A stretch of DNA of 64,000 nucleotides from Candidatus Krumholzibacteriia bacterium (lineage in GTDB: Bacteria; Krumholzibacteriota; Krumholzibacteriia; G020349025). Each line of letters starts with the position of its first letter. Within the stretch, counting starts at the first letter, position 1. Both the position numbers and the translations under genes were made by a program. Location: positions 7,022 to 71,021 of the forward strand of contig DASRJW010000009.1 of assembly GCA_035649275.1 (NCBI GenBank). Reading direction: 5' to 3'. Shown here one piece after another: positions 11,696 through 20,840 of the stretch. The notes under the pieces were generated by a model that saw only the letters and a list, made by a program, of their open reading frames with translations, ran no database searches and was not told the DNA's origin.

Positions 11696-12691
11696 ATGCC
11701 TCTCGCCCCGAGACAACCGGAGCGCGTGCTCTTCTGGTCGGTCTCCGTCGCCGCTCTGGTCTCGCTCGTGGCCTTGCTGCGGACACCGGCGGACACTTTT
11801 CTCTGGAAGTCGCTCTTCGACGCCGGCCACGCCGTGATGTCCGGCTATCTGGCGTTGGTGTTCCTGCGCCTCATCGTGGCCTGGAACGGTCATCCCCGCA
11901 GCACAAGCCCCGACTACGTGTTGGCCTTCTCTCTCACGACGGCGAGCGGCCTCGGCATCGAGATCGTCCAGATCTTCCTGCCCCGTGACGCCGATGTCGC
12001 CGACCTGTTGCGCAACGTGCTCGGAGCCTCGGCCCTCCTCCTCGCCGCCTGGGCCTGCGAACGCGACCCCGGCGGGCCCTTCCGTCGTGGATGGCTCGTG
12101 CGTCTCGTCGCGCTCCCGTGCAGCGTTCTCCTCTTCGCGATCGCTTTCGTGCCGGTGGCCCGCGTCCTCGCCAGCTACGCCCAGCGCGATGCCGCCCTCC
12201 CGCGGCTCTGTGATTTCGAAGCCTCCTGGGAGCGTTTGTTCATCGACATGTGGGAGGCCGACCTCGAACGCATCCCGGAGCCCGAGGGCTGGGGAGACGG
12301 AAGCCCCGCCCATCGGCGCAGCGCGGGCAAGGCCGGTCGCGTCACCTTCCACCCCGCGTCCTACCCGCGCTTCGTCCTCCGAGAGCCCTCTCCAGATTGG
12401 ACTGGCTACCGGGATCTCGTCTTCCAGGTGTATTCGGACCTCGCGGCTCCGGTGAAGATCGTGCTCCGGATCGACGATGTGCATCACGACATGGTGCGCT
12501 ACACCGATCGTTTCAACCGGGAGCTGACCGTGAACCCCGGGGCCAACACCTTCCGCATTTCTCTCGCCGAGGTGCGCTCCGCCCTCCAGGGCCGCACCAT
12601 GGACATGCGCCGGATCGCCCGAATTGTCGTCTTCGCGGTGGAGCCCACGGCTCCCTTCAGCCTCACCCTGGACGCATTCCATTTGGAGTGA
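11696..12691 (+). CDS. VanZ-like membrane protein with C-terminal carbohydrate-binding-like domain
   Basis: A 331-residue protein. The N-terminal ~145 residues hold about four membrane helices in a VanZ-like arrangement (DAGHAVMSGYLALVF, then GLGIEIVQIFLPRDADVADLLRNVLGA). The E-x-x-Q and D-x-x-D-x-x-x-N residues are the conserved polar positions of that family. After the last helix, about 165 soluble residues look beta-rich and resemble a galactose-binding or carbohydrate-binding jelly roll (DLVFQVYSDLAAPVKIVLRI, ARIVVFAVEP). ACGGAGG lies 8 bases before the chosen ATG. VanZ domains affect glycopeptide resistance and envelope stability; the role here is unknown. Confidence 0.75.
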   Translation: MPLAPRQPERVLFWSVSVAALVSLVALLRTPADTFLWKSLFDAGHAVMSGYLALVFLRLIVAWNGHPRSTSPDYVLAFSLTTASGLGIEIVQIFLPRDADVADLLRNVLGASALLLAAWACERDPGGPFRRGWLVRLVALPCSVLLFAIAFVPVARVLASYAQRDAALPRLCDFEASWERLFIDMWEADLERIPEPEGWGDGSPAHRRSAGKAGRVTFHPASYPRFVLREPSPDWTGYRDLVFQVYSDLAAPVKIVLRIDDVHHDMVRYTDRFNRELTVNPGANTFRISLAEVRSALQGRTMDMRRIARIVVFAVEPTAPFSLTLDAFHLE

Positions 12692-12875
12692 CGAGCCACC
12701 CTGCTTGGAGTGACGAGCACCCCCCCCGCGCCGACCTGCCCGTTGCCGCGCGTACTCTGCTTCCTGTCCTACCCTCGGTGCGCTACATTCTTTCTCGAAC
12801 CACACCCGCTGCAAGGCCACGCCCTCGAGGGGGACGCGGCCTGCCCGAGGGTCCGCCGCACCCTGGAGGCCGACG

Positions 12876-14978
12876 ATGCTGTCGCGACGACTTGCTCCCC
12901 CATGCATCCTTGCCGAGATCCGCCCGGTGACATTCCTCTTCCTCGCCCTCGTCTCGGCGGCGATCCCTGCCAGCGCTCAAAAGGCGCACGCCCCTGCGGC
13001 GGCTGCCGTGACCCCCGCGGGCACGCTGACCCCCGAGATGGTGGTGTCGATGCGCAGCATCCGTGATCTGGCCGTGTCGCCCGACGGTCAGTGGATCGCC
13101 TACACGCTCCAGGTCCCTCGCGGCTTGGACGAGGACCGCGGCTCGGCCTATCTGGAGATCTGGCTCATGGATCGTGATGGCAAACACCCGCGGCAGTTCA
13201 CGCCGAGCAAGCAGCGCTCCTGGTCGCCGGCGTTTTCTCCCGATGGCAAGCGGCTCGCCTTCCTGGCCAACCGTCCTGGGCGCGACAGCGATGGCGACAA
13301 GGACGACGCCGACAAGGCCGGCATCTTCCTCATCGACCTGCAGGGCGGCGAGGCGCGGCAACTGACGGCGGGCGAGTACTCCGTTCGCAGCTGCCGTTGG
13401 TCACCCACCGGCGAGGCTCTGGCCTTCACCGCCAAGGCTCCCATGCCGGCGGAGCGGAAGGAAGCGCGCAAGAAGGGGCGGGACTGGATCGAAGGCGATG
13501 TCGACCTCACCCCGACGCCTCTGTGGTCCGTGCGCGTCGCCGATGGCAAGGTCGTGCGTCTCACGACGACCGACGCCAACGTGTTGGACTTCGATTGGTC
13601 GCCGAACGGCACCAGCCTGGTCGTGCGCCTCACGGACTCGGCCCGCGTCGACGAGTCGTACCTGACGTCGCGCCTGACACTCGTCCCCGCCACGGGAGGC
13701 GAGCCGGCGCCGCTCGTTCGCACCCAGGGCAAGCTCGATCAACCGCACTTCTCCCCCGACGGCAAGCACGTCGCCTGGCTCGGCGCCACCAGCGTCAACG
13801 ACCCCTTCCCCGGTACGGTCTACGTGGTGCCCGCGACGGGCGGCACGGCGCGTGCCCTGACGACAGCCGAGCCCGGCTGCGCCACGGCGCTGGAGTGGAC
13901 AGATGCTTCCACCCTGCTCTATGCAGCCTCGCGGGGCACTGCGACGGCGCTGGTCACGGTGCCGGCGGCGGGGGGCAAACTGCGCGACGTCCTCACCAAC
14001 GGGCCCATCTTCTCTGGCTTCGCCCTTTCCAGCAATCGCAAGACCCTCGCTCTGGTCGGCAACACGCCTCGACATCCAGGAGAGATTTTCGCTGCCGCCT
14101 ATTCGAGCGGCGGCACCCGTGTTCGCCGTCTGACCACGACCAATCTCGAGGTCGAGCGCACACAGCTCGGCGCTCAGAAGGTGATGCGCTGGAAGGCCAC
14201 TGACGGCCTCGACATCGAGGGCGTGCTGGTACACCCCGTGGGCTACACGCCGGGGGCGCGCTATCCCCTCGTCGTCATGGCCCATGGCGGGCCGGAGAGT
14301 TGCTTTCGCAATGGCTGGAACACTTCGTACTCGCAGTGGGCGCAGCTGCTCGCCCAGCGCGGTTACGTGGTGCTGATGCCGAATTATCGCGGCAGCACCG
14401 GGCGAGGCGAGGCCTTCGAACGCGGCGATCACGGCGATCTGGCCGGCAAGGAGTTCGAGGATGTCCTCGCCGGCATCGACGCACTCGCCGCCGCCGGCAC
14501 GGTGGACCCCGCCCGGGTGGGGATCGGTGGGGGTTCCTATGGCGGCTACTTCTCCGCCTGGGCAGCGACGGCGTGGTCCGAGCGCTTCGCCGCTTCCGTC
14601 GACTTCGCCGGCATCACCGACTGGCACTCCATGCAGGGCGTTTCCGACATCCCGCTGGAGAACGCCACCGTGCATTGGAACCTGCCTTACTACGAGAACG
14701 CCGATCTCTACTGGGAACGTTCGCCCCTCGCGCACGTGCAGAAGTGCCGGACCCCCATCCTCATCGCCCACGGCGACAGCGATCGGCGCGTCCCCGTCGG
14801 CCAGGCCGTCGAGCTGTACACGGCGCTGCGGCTCCTCGGCCGCGAGGTGGAGCTGGTGCGCTATCCCCGCGCCGGACATGGCCTCGAGGAATCGCCGCAC
14901 CAGCACGACTTCTTGACCCGCGTGCTCGATTGGTACGAGCAGCACCTGAAGGAGGCGCCGGAGGCGGCGTTCCGCTAG
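12876..14978 (+). CDS. S9 family peptidase (prolyl oligopeptidase type), secreted
   Basis: A 700-residue serine peptidase with an N-terminal signal peptide ending near PASAQKA, a TolB/PD40-like beta-propeller (residues 50-420) and a C-terminal alpha/beta-hydrolase domain. The catalytic triad reads as Ser554 (GGGSYGGY), Asp636 (HGDSDRRVP) and His668 (AGHGLEE). The MAHGGPES strand at the start of the hydrolase domain supplies the oxyanion region. It is acylaminoacyl-peptidase or dipeptidyl-peptidase-like and should degrade peptides in the periplasm or outside the cell. GGAGG lies 6 bases before the ATG. It is probably monocistronic, with a convergent barrel gene downstream. Confidence 0.93.
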   Translation: MLSRRLAPPCILAEIRPVTFLFLALVSAAIPASAQKAHAPAAAAVTPAGTLTPEMVVSMRSIRDLAVSPDGQWIAYTLQVPRGLDEDRGSAYLEIWLMDRDGKHPRQFTPSKQRSWSPAFSPDGKRLAFLANRPGRDSDGDKDDADKAGIFLIDLQGGEARQLTAGEYSVRSCRWSPTGEALAFTAKAPMPAERKEARKKGRDWIEGDVDLTPTPLWSVRVADGKVVRLTTTDANVLDFDWSPNGTSLVVRLTDSARVDESYLTSRLTLVPATGGEPAPLVRTQGKLDQPHFSPDGKHVAWLGATSVNDPFPGTVYVVPATGGTARALTTAEPGCATALEWTDASTLLYAASRGTATALVTVPAAGGKLRDVLTNGPIFSGFALSSNRKTLALVGNTPRHPGEIFAAAYSSGGTRVRRLTTTNLEVERTQLGAQKVMRWKATDGLDIEGVLVHPVGYTPGARYPLVVMAHGGPESCFRNGWNTSYSQWAQLLAQRGYVVLMPNYRGSTGRGEAFERGDHGDLAGKEFEDVLAGIDALAAAGTVDPARVGIGGGSYGGYFSAWAATAWSERFAASVDFAGITDWHSMQGVSDIPLENATVHWNLPYYENADLYWERSPLAHVQKCRTPILIAHGDSDRRVPVGQAVELYTALRLLGREVELVRYPRAGHGLEESPHQHDFLTRVLDWYEQHLKEAPEAAFR

Positions 14979-15042
14979 GCGCAAACGCCGTGGCGGCGAG
15001 CCGATCTCCAGTGTTCCCACGGGCACCGCAGCGCGGCGCAGG

Positions 15043-16263
15043 TCAGAACGACTCGTTGATCGCCAAGCCGAAGCGAACGCCCTCCTGGCCGAGGGCAGTG
15101 TCGAAGCGGGCGACGATGGCGTGGTTCTTTCTGTAGTGGACGTTGAGCCCGATGCCGAGCGTCGGGCGCAGGGTGTCGTAGCGGAACTTGGAGATCTGCG
15201 GCGCCACCGCTGCGGTGCCACCGAAGCCAGTCAGGCTGAGACGCCAGAGAACGGGCGCCCGGTACTCCGCCTGCACCGCGAAAAGAACCTCGTCCAGGTA
15301 GCGGTCGCGGCGGTAGCCGCGCGAGTGCGCTCGTCCACCAAGGGAGGCGAGACGCCAGAAGGGCGGGCTGTCCGTGGTGCCGTAGAGGAAGACCTGCGTG
15401 GCCAGCACGTGCTGCGGCTTGATGGTGAAGTAATTGCGCAGGTCGACATTGAAATTGGTGAAGTCGAAGTCGCTCCCGAGGGCATCGTCGAAGAGCATGC
15501 CGAAGGCCTGATAATAGTAGCCATGCGAGGGTGCGTAGCGTTGATCACGGCGGTCCCACTCCAGGACGAAACCAGCGCCGATGACCTTCTCACCGCTGCT
15601 GCTGCTGTACACGGGCGCCTGCAGCAAGCCGCCCGGAACACGCTCCAGGAACTCGAAGAACTCCATCTCCACCCGGACTCCAGCGCGGAAGTACGGCAAG
15701 ACGTTGTGGAAGCCTTCGACGTAAGCCTGGAATCGATGCGGCCGGTAGACTTCTTCGTTGCTTTGGGGCGTATCCGGCCCGATCCCATAGAAACGCTCCG
15801 CCGTGTCGCGATGCGACACTCGCGCGCGGAGCACGTGCGTACCGTCTTTCCAGTAGACGGTCGAGGCCAGGTCGAGCTGGGTCTGTCCTTTGAAGGTGAC
15901 CTGCGCCCGCGCGCGCAACTCCGAGGGGTGCGACTCGGGGCTGTTGCCGGACAGGCGGAAGGGGAAAAGGAACTCGCCGCCGACGCCAAAACCCCGCTCG
16001 TCGGCGTAGGACACGAGCGGCAGGACGTAGAGCCGTCCCAGCGCCATCTTGGGGGGAAAAAGCTGCGACTGGTTCGTGGACTGCTTCGGTTCGGCTGCCT
16101 CGGTGTCCGGAGCTGCCGCGGGGGCGATCACCGCGGTGGAATCAGCCGGACTCGACAGGACGGGGAGCGAGGTGCCGCACAGTAGCAAGGCGACGCAAAC
16201 CAGCGCGACGAGCACTGGACCAGAACCGTTGCAGCTTGGACGCGGCTGTTTTTCTGGCTCCAC
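15043..16263 (-). CDS. BamA/TamA-like outer-membrane beta-barrel protein (surface antigen D15 type)
   Basis: A 406-residue exported protein with a hydrophobic signal segment (VLVALVCVALLLCGT) and a beta-barrel of alternating aromatic and polar strands. Near the C-terminus come the GRAHSRGYRRDRYLDE block, equivalent to the conserved RGY/RGF lid-loop motif of Omp85 proteins, then AEYRAPV and a final strand ending in Phe, as barrel proteins do. It lacks POTRA domains, so it is a short patatin/TamA-like barrel rather than BamA itself. The GTG at 16263 is preferred because GAGGA precedes it; a TTG at 16293 is possible. The cargo is unknown. Confidence 0.85.
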   Translation of the reverse strand: MEPEKQPRPSCNGSGPVLVALVCVALLLCGTSLPVLSSPADSTAVIAPAAAPDTEAAEPKQSTNQSQLFPPKMALGRLYVLPLVSYADERGFGVGGEFLFPFRLSGNSPESHPSELRARAQVTFKGQTQLDLASTVYWKDGTHVLRARVSHRDTAERFYGIGPDTPQSNEEVYRPHRFQAYVEGFHNVLPYFRAGVRVEMEFFEFLERVPGGLLQAPVYSSSSGEKVIGAGFVLEWDRRDQRYAPSHGYYYQAFGMLFDDALGSDFDFTNFNVDLRNYFTIKPQHVLATQVFLYGTTDSPPFWRLASLGGRAHSRGYRRDRYLDEVLFAVQAEYRAPVLWRLSLTGFGGTAAVAPQISKFRYDTLRPTLGIGLNVHYRKNHAIVARFDTALGQEGVRFGLAINESF

Positions 16264-16388
16264 TCGATGCCGTCCTCGAGCCCCAAGAACCAAGGTGCCT
16301 CGGCCAAGCGCGCCGGCAGAATCCCTCCAGCGTGGGACGACTTCGGCATGATATCGTGCCAGGGTCTCGCGACACGAGGTGATCTCGA

Positions 16389-17075
16389 GTGTTCAACCCT
16401 TTCGAAGCAGCCGTATTCTACTTCATTTTCCTGTTCTCGACGACGCTGCACGAAGCCGCGCACGCCTGGGCCGCCATGCGCGGCGGTGACCTCACCGCCT
16501 ATCGGGGCGGTCAGGTTTCGATCAACCCGCTGCCCCACATCCGACGCGAGCCGTTCGGTATGGTGGTCCTACCGGTGCTCTCGGTGATCTTCTCGGGCTG
16601 GCCCCTCGGCTTCGCCAGCACGCCCTACGATCCGGCCTGGGCCCGTCTCCATCCCAAGCGCGCCGCCCTCATGTCCCTCGCTGGGCCGGCGGCGAACCTT
16701 TCCCTGGTTCTTGTCACGGCACTCCTCATCCGTCTGTTTCTGGGCTACGGTTTTTTCAGCGCCGGCCGTTCGAGCATGGCCCACCTCGTGATCGCCGAAG
16801 GCTCCGGGTGGGAAAGCCTGGCTTTCGTCCTCAGCGTGTTCTTCTCCATGAATCTCATCCTCTTCGCGCTCAATATCCTTCCTGTGCCGCCCTTGGACGG
16901 TAGCGGCGTTCTCCCGATGTTCCTGGGTCGTGACTACTCGATGCGGTTACAGGAAGTCTTCGCTCAGCCCATTGTCGCGATGATGGGCATGATCATCGTG
17001 TGGCGCGGCTTCTCCAGCATCTTCCGCCCCATCTTCCACTTCGCCGTCGATCTCTTGTTCCGCGGCCTACTTTGA
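16389..17075 (+). CDS. Site-2 protease family protein (M50 metalloprotease)
   Basis: A 228-residue integral membrane protein. The zinc motif HEAAH occupies residues 21-25 inside the first helix. The second metal site is Asp170 in NILPVPPLDGSG, matching the N-x-x-P-x-x-P-L-D-G signature of the short (FjO/YwhC-like) M50 branch. No PDZ domain is present. It should cut substrates within the membrane, and the substrate is unknown. It starts at a GTG with GAGGTGA 8 bases upstream. It lies between a divergent barrel gene and a convergent propeller gene. Confidence 0.9.
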   Translation: MFNPFEAAVFYFIFLFSTTLHEAAHAWAAMRGGDLTAYRGGQVSINPLPHIRREPFGMVVLPVLSVIFSGWPLGFASTPYDPAWARLHPKRAALMSLAGPAANLSLVLVTALLIRLFLGYGFFSAGRSSMAHLVIAEGSGWESLAFVLSVFFSMNLILFALNILPVPPLDGSGVLPMFLGRDYSMRLQEVFAQPIVAMMGMIIVWRGFSSIFRPIFHFAVDLLFRGLL

Positions 17076-17085
17076 GTTGGCGTTC

Positions 17086-17862
17086 TCATCGTGACCCCGA
17101 ATCACTCCCGAGAGGGTTCCGATAGACATACAAGCTGTTCTCGGAATCGCTGACGATGTAGATCAGGTTCGCTGCCTCATCGAGCGCGATCCCCTCGGCC
17201 TTCGGGAACGATAACGGGTACGTGCCGATGACACCCTTGTCCTTGCTCCACAGGTACAGGCTGCGCGACTGATCGCTGACGATCCAGAAACAGCCCTTGC
17301 GACGATCGTATGTCAGTCCCGAGTAGTCCTGCGCGAAGTCCAGCCGGCGCTGGGTGGCAATGGCGTGGTCGGAACCCAGCTCGATGAACAGGCCGGGGCG
17401 CTTTTCGTTGAGCAGGACGATACGACCTCGTGCATCAAGACAAATCCCTTCGAGCCCGCTGTTCTTGTCGCCAGTCAGGTCGAGGAGATGTCGCGACAGG
17501 ACGTCTCCGTTCAAGTCGAGATGAATGACCTCTCGACGATTCTCTTCGGCGACCCATAGGGTCCGATCCGTGGCATCGTACGCGATCCCCTCCAGGTCTT
17601 GTCCCACGTAGTTGAGGGTCTTGACCACATTCCCGCCCCGGTCGAGCTGGTAAACGCGGGCCGGGTTGTTGGTGACCGTCCAGAGCTTTCGGCCCGATTC
17701 GTCGATCGCCAGGTCGGACGGCTCCGAAATGCTCAACGGATGCGTCCCCAGGAGCTCGAGCGCGGCGGTGGTCGGAGACGGGGTCGGTGCGGAGTCGCTG
17801 CGTCCAAGTGCCAGGAGGATCACGAGCACTCCGGACGCCGCCGCGGTCCTGATCCAGCCCAT
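17086..17862 (-). CDS. SdiA-regulated-type exported beta-propeller protein
   Basis: A 258-residue protein with a signal peptide (GVLVILLALGRSDSA) and repeated propeller blades: SEPSDLAIDESGRKLW, QDLEGIAYDATDRTLW, SGLEGICLDARGRIVLL, SGLTYDRRKGCFWIVS and AEGIALDEAANLIYIVS. The E-G-I-A-x-D repeat is the hallmark of the SdiA-regulated (YjiK-like) family. The function of that family is not settled; a periplasmic binding or sensing role is likely. AGGAAAGGA precedes the ATG. Its stop lies 11 bases from the stop of the convergent protease gene. Confidence 0.82.
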   Translation of the reverse strand: MGWIRTAAASGVLVILLALGRSDSAPTPSPTTAALELLGTHPLSISEPSDLAIDESGRKLWTVTNNPARVYQLDRGGNVVKTLNYVGQDLEGIAYDATDRTLWVAEENRREVIHLDLNGDVLSRHLLDLTGDKNSGLEGICLDARGRIVLLNEKRPGLFIELGSDHAIATQRRLDFAQDYSGLTYDRRKGCFWIVSDQSRSLYLWSKDKGVIGTYPLSFPKAEGIALDEAANLIYIVSDSENSLYVYRNPLGSDSGSR

Positions 17863-18252
17863 GACAGAGTCCTTTCCTAGAACGGCTGCCCTTCGTCGTT
17901 CACCTCAAGCGGCACTCGGTGGGAGCCGGCGAATTGGGGGAAATCCCCCTCGGGCGTGTTCACCCAGATCGGGGGCAGTCACGGAGTAGCGAGGGGACGC
18001 CGAATGCAGGAACTCCTCGAGTTTCGCTCTCTGATGGGCAGGATTGCTGCCGCGAGCACGAGTCAGGCCACAGTCCGCAGTCGGGATTCGGGGCGAGCGC
18101 ACGATCTCGACCTCTCGCCTCCAGGGCGGCTCGGTGGTGTGGGGCGAGGGCCGAGAAGAATCGAGTCTAGCGGCGCGCGTGGCCGGGCGGCAAGCGATCC
18201 CCGCTGCTCTAGTCCACCGAGCCAGACTCCGCTGATCGACGCGTCACCGTGT
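17863..18252. other. Intergenic stretch without a convincing gene
   Basis: About 390 bases between the SdiA-regulated-type gene and ribokinase, both on the minus strand. Open frames here have no recognisable protein, no ribosome-binding site and no biased composition. I see no strong hairpin with a T-tract. Confidence 0.6.
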
Positions 18253-19161
18253 CTAGTGCACCGACTCGACCTCGGCTCGATGCGGCAGCGATGGCGCGGC
18301 TCCCGGCTTCTGCACGCAGAGCGAGGCTGCGACGTTGGCGTAATGCAAAGCGGGCACGATCTCGTCCCCCGCCGCCAACCGGGCCGCGACCGCGCCGACG
18401 AAACAATCTCCTGCACCGGTTGGATCCACGGCCCGCACCTGCCGCGCCGGGATGGGGTGATGCCTGTCACCGTGCACGGCGACAGCGCCGCGTTCGCCCA
18501 AGGTCACGACGACCCACTGGTCGGTGTGCACGCGCAGCGTCGTCGCGGCGTCTACGACCGCGTCGATGTCGGCGTGATCGAGTGTCGCAATGCCCGCGAA
18601 AAATGCCGCCTCCGTTTCGTTCAACACCAGGATGTCGGCGAGTCGGAACAACACGGGTGGACAGGCCTGTGCTGGAGACGGATTCAGCAGCGTCGTTGCC
18701 CCGTGCTGCCTGCCGTGCGCCAAGAACGCCTGCACTGTCGGAAGCGGAGTCTCGAGCTGGCACACGATGATGTCGCCTGCTGCCACCGAAACGGCCTGGA
18801 CGCGCTCGGGCCCGAGGAGCGCGTTCGCGCCCGGCACCACGACGATCGTGTTCTGGGACTCAGCGTCGACGACAATGCATCCGATTCCGGTCGCGAGATC
18901 TACACGCTCCAAGGAACTCGCATCGATCGCTTCCGAGCGCAGGAAGGTGTCCAGGGATTCACCGAAGGCGTCCTTCCCCAGCATCGCCACGAGCGTCGTA
19001 GGCGCGCCGAGCCGTGCCGCAGCCACTGCTTGATTCGCGCCTTTCCCGCCCGGGAAGACCTGAAAGCTGTCGCCGAGCACGGTCTCGCCGGGGCGCGGAT
19101 GGCGCGGCGCATGCACGACCAGGTCCATGTTCACGCTGCCTGCGACAATCACCCGTCGCAC
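18253..19161 (-). CDS. rbsK: Ribokinase (PfkB family)
   Basis: A 302-residue PfkB-fold sugar kinase, likely making ribose-5-phosphate from ribose and ATP. It shows the N-terminal GSVNMDLVV strand, the sugar-binding GGKGANQAVAAARLG glycine motif, LNETEA, and the C-terminal DPTGAGDCFVGA motif with its catalytic Asp. GAGGG lies 5 bases before the GTG at 19161. An ATG at 19212 would add 17 residues but lacks a ribosome-binding site. It is divergent from a nucleoside hydrolase that would release ribose, so the two form a plausible nucleoside salvage pair. Confidence 0.92.
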   Translation of the reverse strand: MRRVIVAGSVNMDLVVHAPRHPRPGETVLGDSFQVFPGGKGANQAVAAARLGAPTTLVAMLGKDAFGESLDTFLRSEAIDASSLERVDLATGIGCIVVDAESQNTIVVVPGANALLGPERVQAVSVAAGDIIVCQLETPLPTVQAFLAHGRQHGATTLLNPSPAQACPPVLFRLADILVLNETEAAFFAGIATLDHADIDAVVDAATTLRVHTDQWVVVTLGERGAVAVHGDRHHPIPARQVRAVDPTGAGDCFVGAVAARLAAGDEIVPALHYANVAASLCVQKPGAAPSLPHRAEVESVH

Positions 19162-19238
19162 CGAACCCTCGACGCCCACGCGCGCACCTCCTGGAAGCTG
19201 GAATGCTACCATGCGACGAAATCGCTGGGAGCAGGCTC

Positions 19239-20204
19239 ATGCGGACGTTTCTCATCGACACCGACACCGCATCGGACGACGCGGTGGCCCTCTTGATGGC
19301 GCTGCGCTGGCCCGATGTCGAGGTGGCCGGGATCACGGTTGTCGCTGGCAACATGCCTCTGGAACGCGGAGCCCGCAACGCGTTGTACACCGTCGAGGTT
19401 TGCGGCGCCGCGGTGCCAGTGTACCTGGGCGCGGCAAAGCCGCTCGAGCGCGAGAACTATCACGCCGAGTGGTTCCACGGGGACGACGGCATGGGCAACA
19501 TGCACTATCCGCTGCCCGCCGGACGGCCGTCGACGCAATCGGCTGTGGACGCGATCCTCGAGATCGTCCGCCGGCACCGAGGCCTCACACTCGTGACCCT
19601 GGGCCCGTTGACCAACATCGCTCTCGCGGTCAGGCGTGATCCGAGCTTCGTACACGGCGTCGGGCGCGCCGTCGTGATGGGCGGTGCCGCCTGTACCGCC
19701 GGCAACGTGACGCCCGCCGCCGAGTACAACATCTGGATCGATCCGGAAGCGGCGCGCATCGTATTTCGATCGGGCCTGCCGATCGAAATGGTGGGCTGGG
19801 AACTGTCGCGCGGGAGCGCCAACTTGCTCGGGCCCGACATCGAAGAGATTCGCGGCTTCGACAACGAACTCGCCCGGTTCACGCTCGACAGCAATCGCGT
19901 CGTGATGCAGTCGACCCGCACGCAGAGCCGCGACCCCGGTCTGGGTCTCCCGGATCCCGTCGCGATGGCGGTGGCACTCGACCCCGAGGTGTGCACATCC
20001 AAGAGCCGGCACTACGTCGATGTGGAAACGGGAAGCGAACTCACGCGCGGTATGACCGTCGTCGATCGTTTCGGGCGCGCCAAGGACGATATCAACCAAC
20101 CGGCGTGGGGCGCGCTGACCAGCCGCCCGGAAAACGTCACGGTCTGCTGGGCGATCGATGCCGTGCGGTGGAAGCGGATGCTGTTCAGCGTGCTGCGAGG
20201 GTGA
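19239..20204 (+). CDS. Nucleoside hydrolase
   Basis: A 321-residue N-ribohydrolase of the IunH/RihA fold that cuts nucleosides to base plus ribose. The N-terminal calcium-binding signature is intact: DTDTASDDAVAL begins at residue 7. VTLGPLTNIALA, GGAACTAGNVTPAAEYNIWIDPEAA and PLAD-equivalent LPDPVAMAV follow as in the family. The start at 19239 is chosen for GGGAG 7 bases upstream and because the Asp motif should sit near the N-terminus; an ATG at 19203 is possible. There is no signal peptide, so it is cytoplasmic. It pairs with the divergent ribokinase. Confidence 0.93.
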   Translation: MRTFLIDTDTASDDAVALLMALRWPDVEVAGITVVAGNMPLERGARNALYTVEVCGAAVPVYLGAAKPLERENYHAEWFHGDDGMGNMHYPLPAGRPSTQSAVDAILEIVRRHRGLTLVTLGPLTNIALAVRRDPSFVHGVGRAVVMGGAACTAGNVTPAAEYNIWIDPEAARIVFRSGLPIEMVGWELSRGSANLLGPDIEEIRGFDNELARFTLDSNRVVMQSTRTQSRDPGLGLPDPVAMAVALDPEVCTSKSRHYVDVETGSELTRGMTVVDRFGRAKDDINQPAWGALTSRPENVTVCWAIDAVRWKRMLFSVLRG

Positions 20205-20423
20205 ACCCGACGTCATCGGCTTCCCCCCCACAGCCCCCACGCGTCCCCCCGGAATGGATCGGCCTGGACCGAAGCCGTACGTGCGCGCGAAGTGGTCATT
20301 GTACCCCCCGCCCGTGACGTGTAGGATCTCAATTCCGATCCGATCTGGGCTCCCGCGGCACGCTGGGTTGGCGTCCGCCGCCCGCACGCAGGGATGCCGA
20401 CGCCTCGACCGGGGGAACAGACC

Positions 20424-20711
20424 ATGTCGAAGTTCTTGATCGAAGTCCCACACGAGCCGGAGATGGTGGCCTGTGCCAGGGTAGTGCGTGTGTTTCTCAC
20501 CACGGGATCGCACTTCCTGGCTGGTGCCGAGTGGGGATGCATGGACGGCGACCACCGCGCGTGGATGATCGTGGACGTGGAGGACAAGGACCAGGCTCGC
20601 GCCATCGTGCCACCGCCGTTCCGGTCACAGGCGAGGATTGTCGGTCTGAACCAATTCTCGATCGAGGCGATCGACGACATCTTGAAGCGCCATGGTGCCA
20701 GCAACGCCTGA
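20424..20711 (+). CDS. Small conserved protein, probable ferredoxin-like alpha/beta fold
   Basis: A 95-residue cytoplasmic protein beginning MSKFLIEVPHEPE. It has alternating strands and helices (FLIEVPH, ACARVVRVFLTTGSHF, AWMIVDVEDKDQA, IVGLNQFSIEAID) resembling YCII or muconolactone-isomerase-like dimeric alpha-beta barrels. I recognise the sequence pattern as a recurring uncharacterised bacterial protein but cannot assign a role. GGGGGAAC lies upstream of the ATG. It stands alone between the nucleoside hydrolase and a secreted hydrolase. Confidence 0.75.
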   Translation: MSKFLIEVPHEPEMVACARVVRVFLTTGSHFLAGAEWGCMDGDHRAWMIVDVEDKDQARAIVPPPFRSQARIVGLNQFSIEAIDDILKRHGASNA

Positions 20712-20840
20712 TCACGGAGCCGCTTTCTCCGCTCGCCCGGCGCCCGGGCGTACGGCAGGTCTCGGTGTATCAGATGCCGAGCTCGGCCCCCATGTGTCGG
20801 TGTAGCGTCGGCTCTCACGCGCAACGAGGAGATCCCCGGC

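Noticed and set aside
17956-19296. 446-codon plus-strand frame across the ribokinase gene
   Set aside because: It mixes intergenic and antisense ribokinase sequence and has no recognisable protein.
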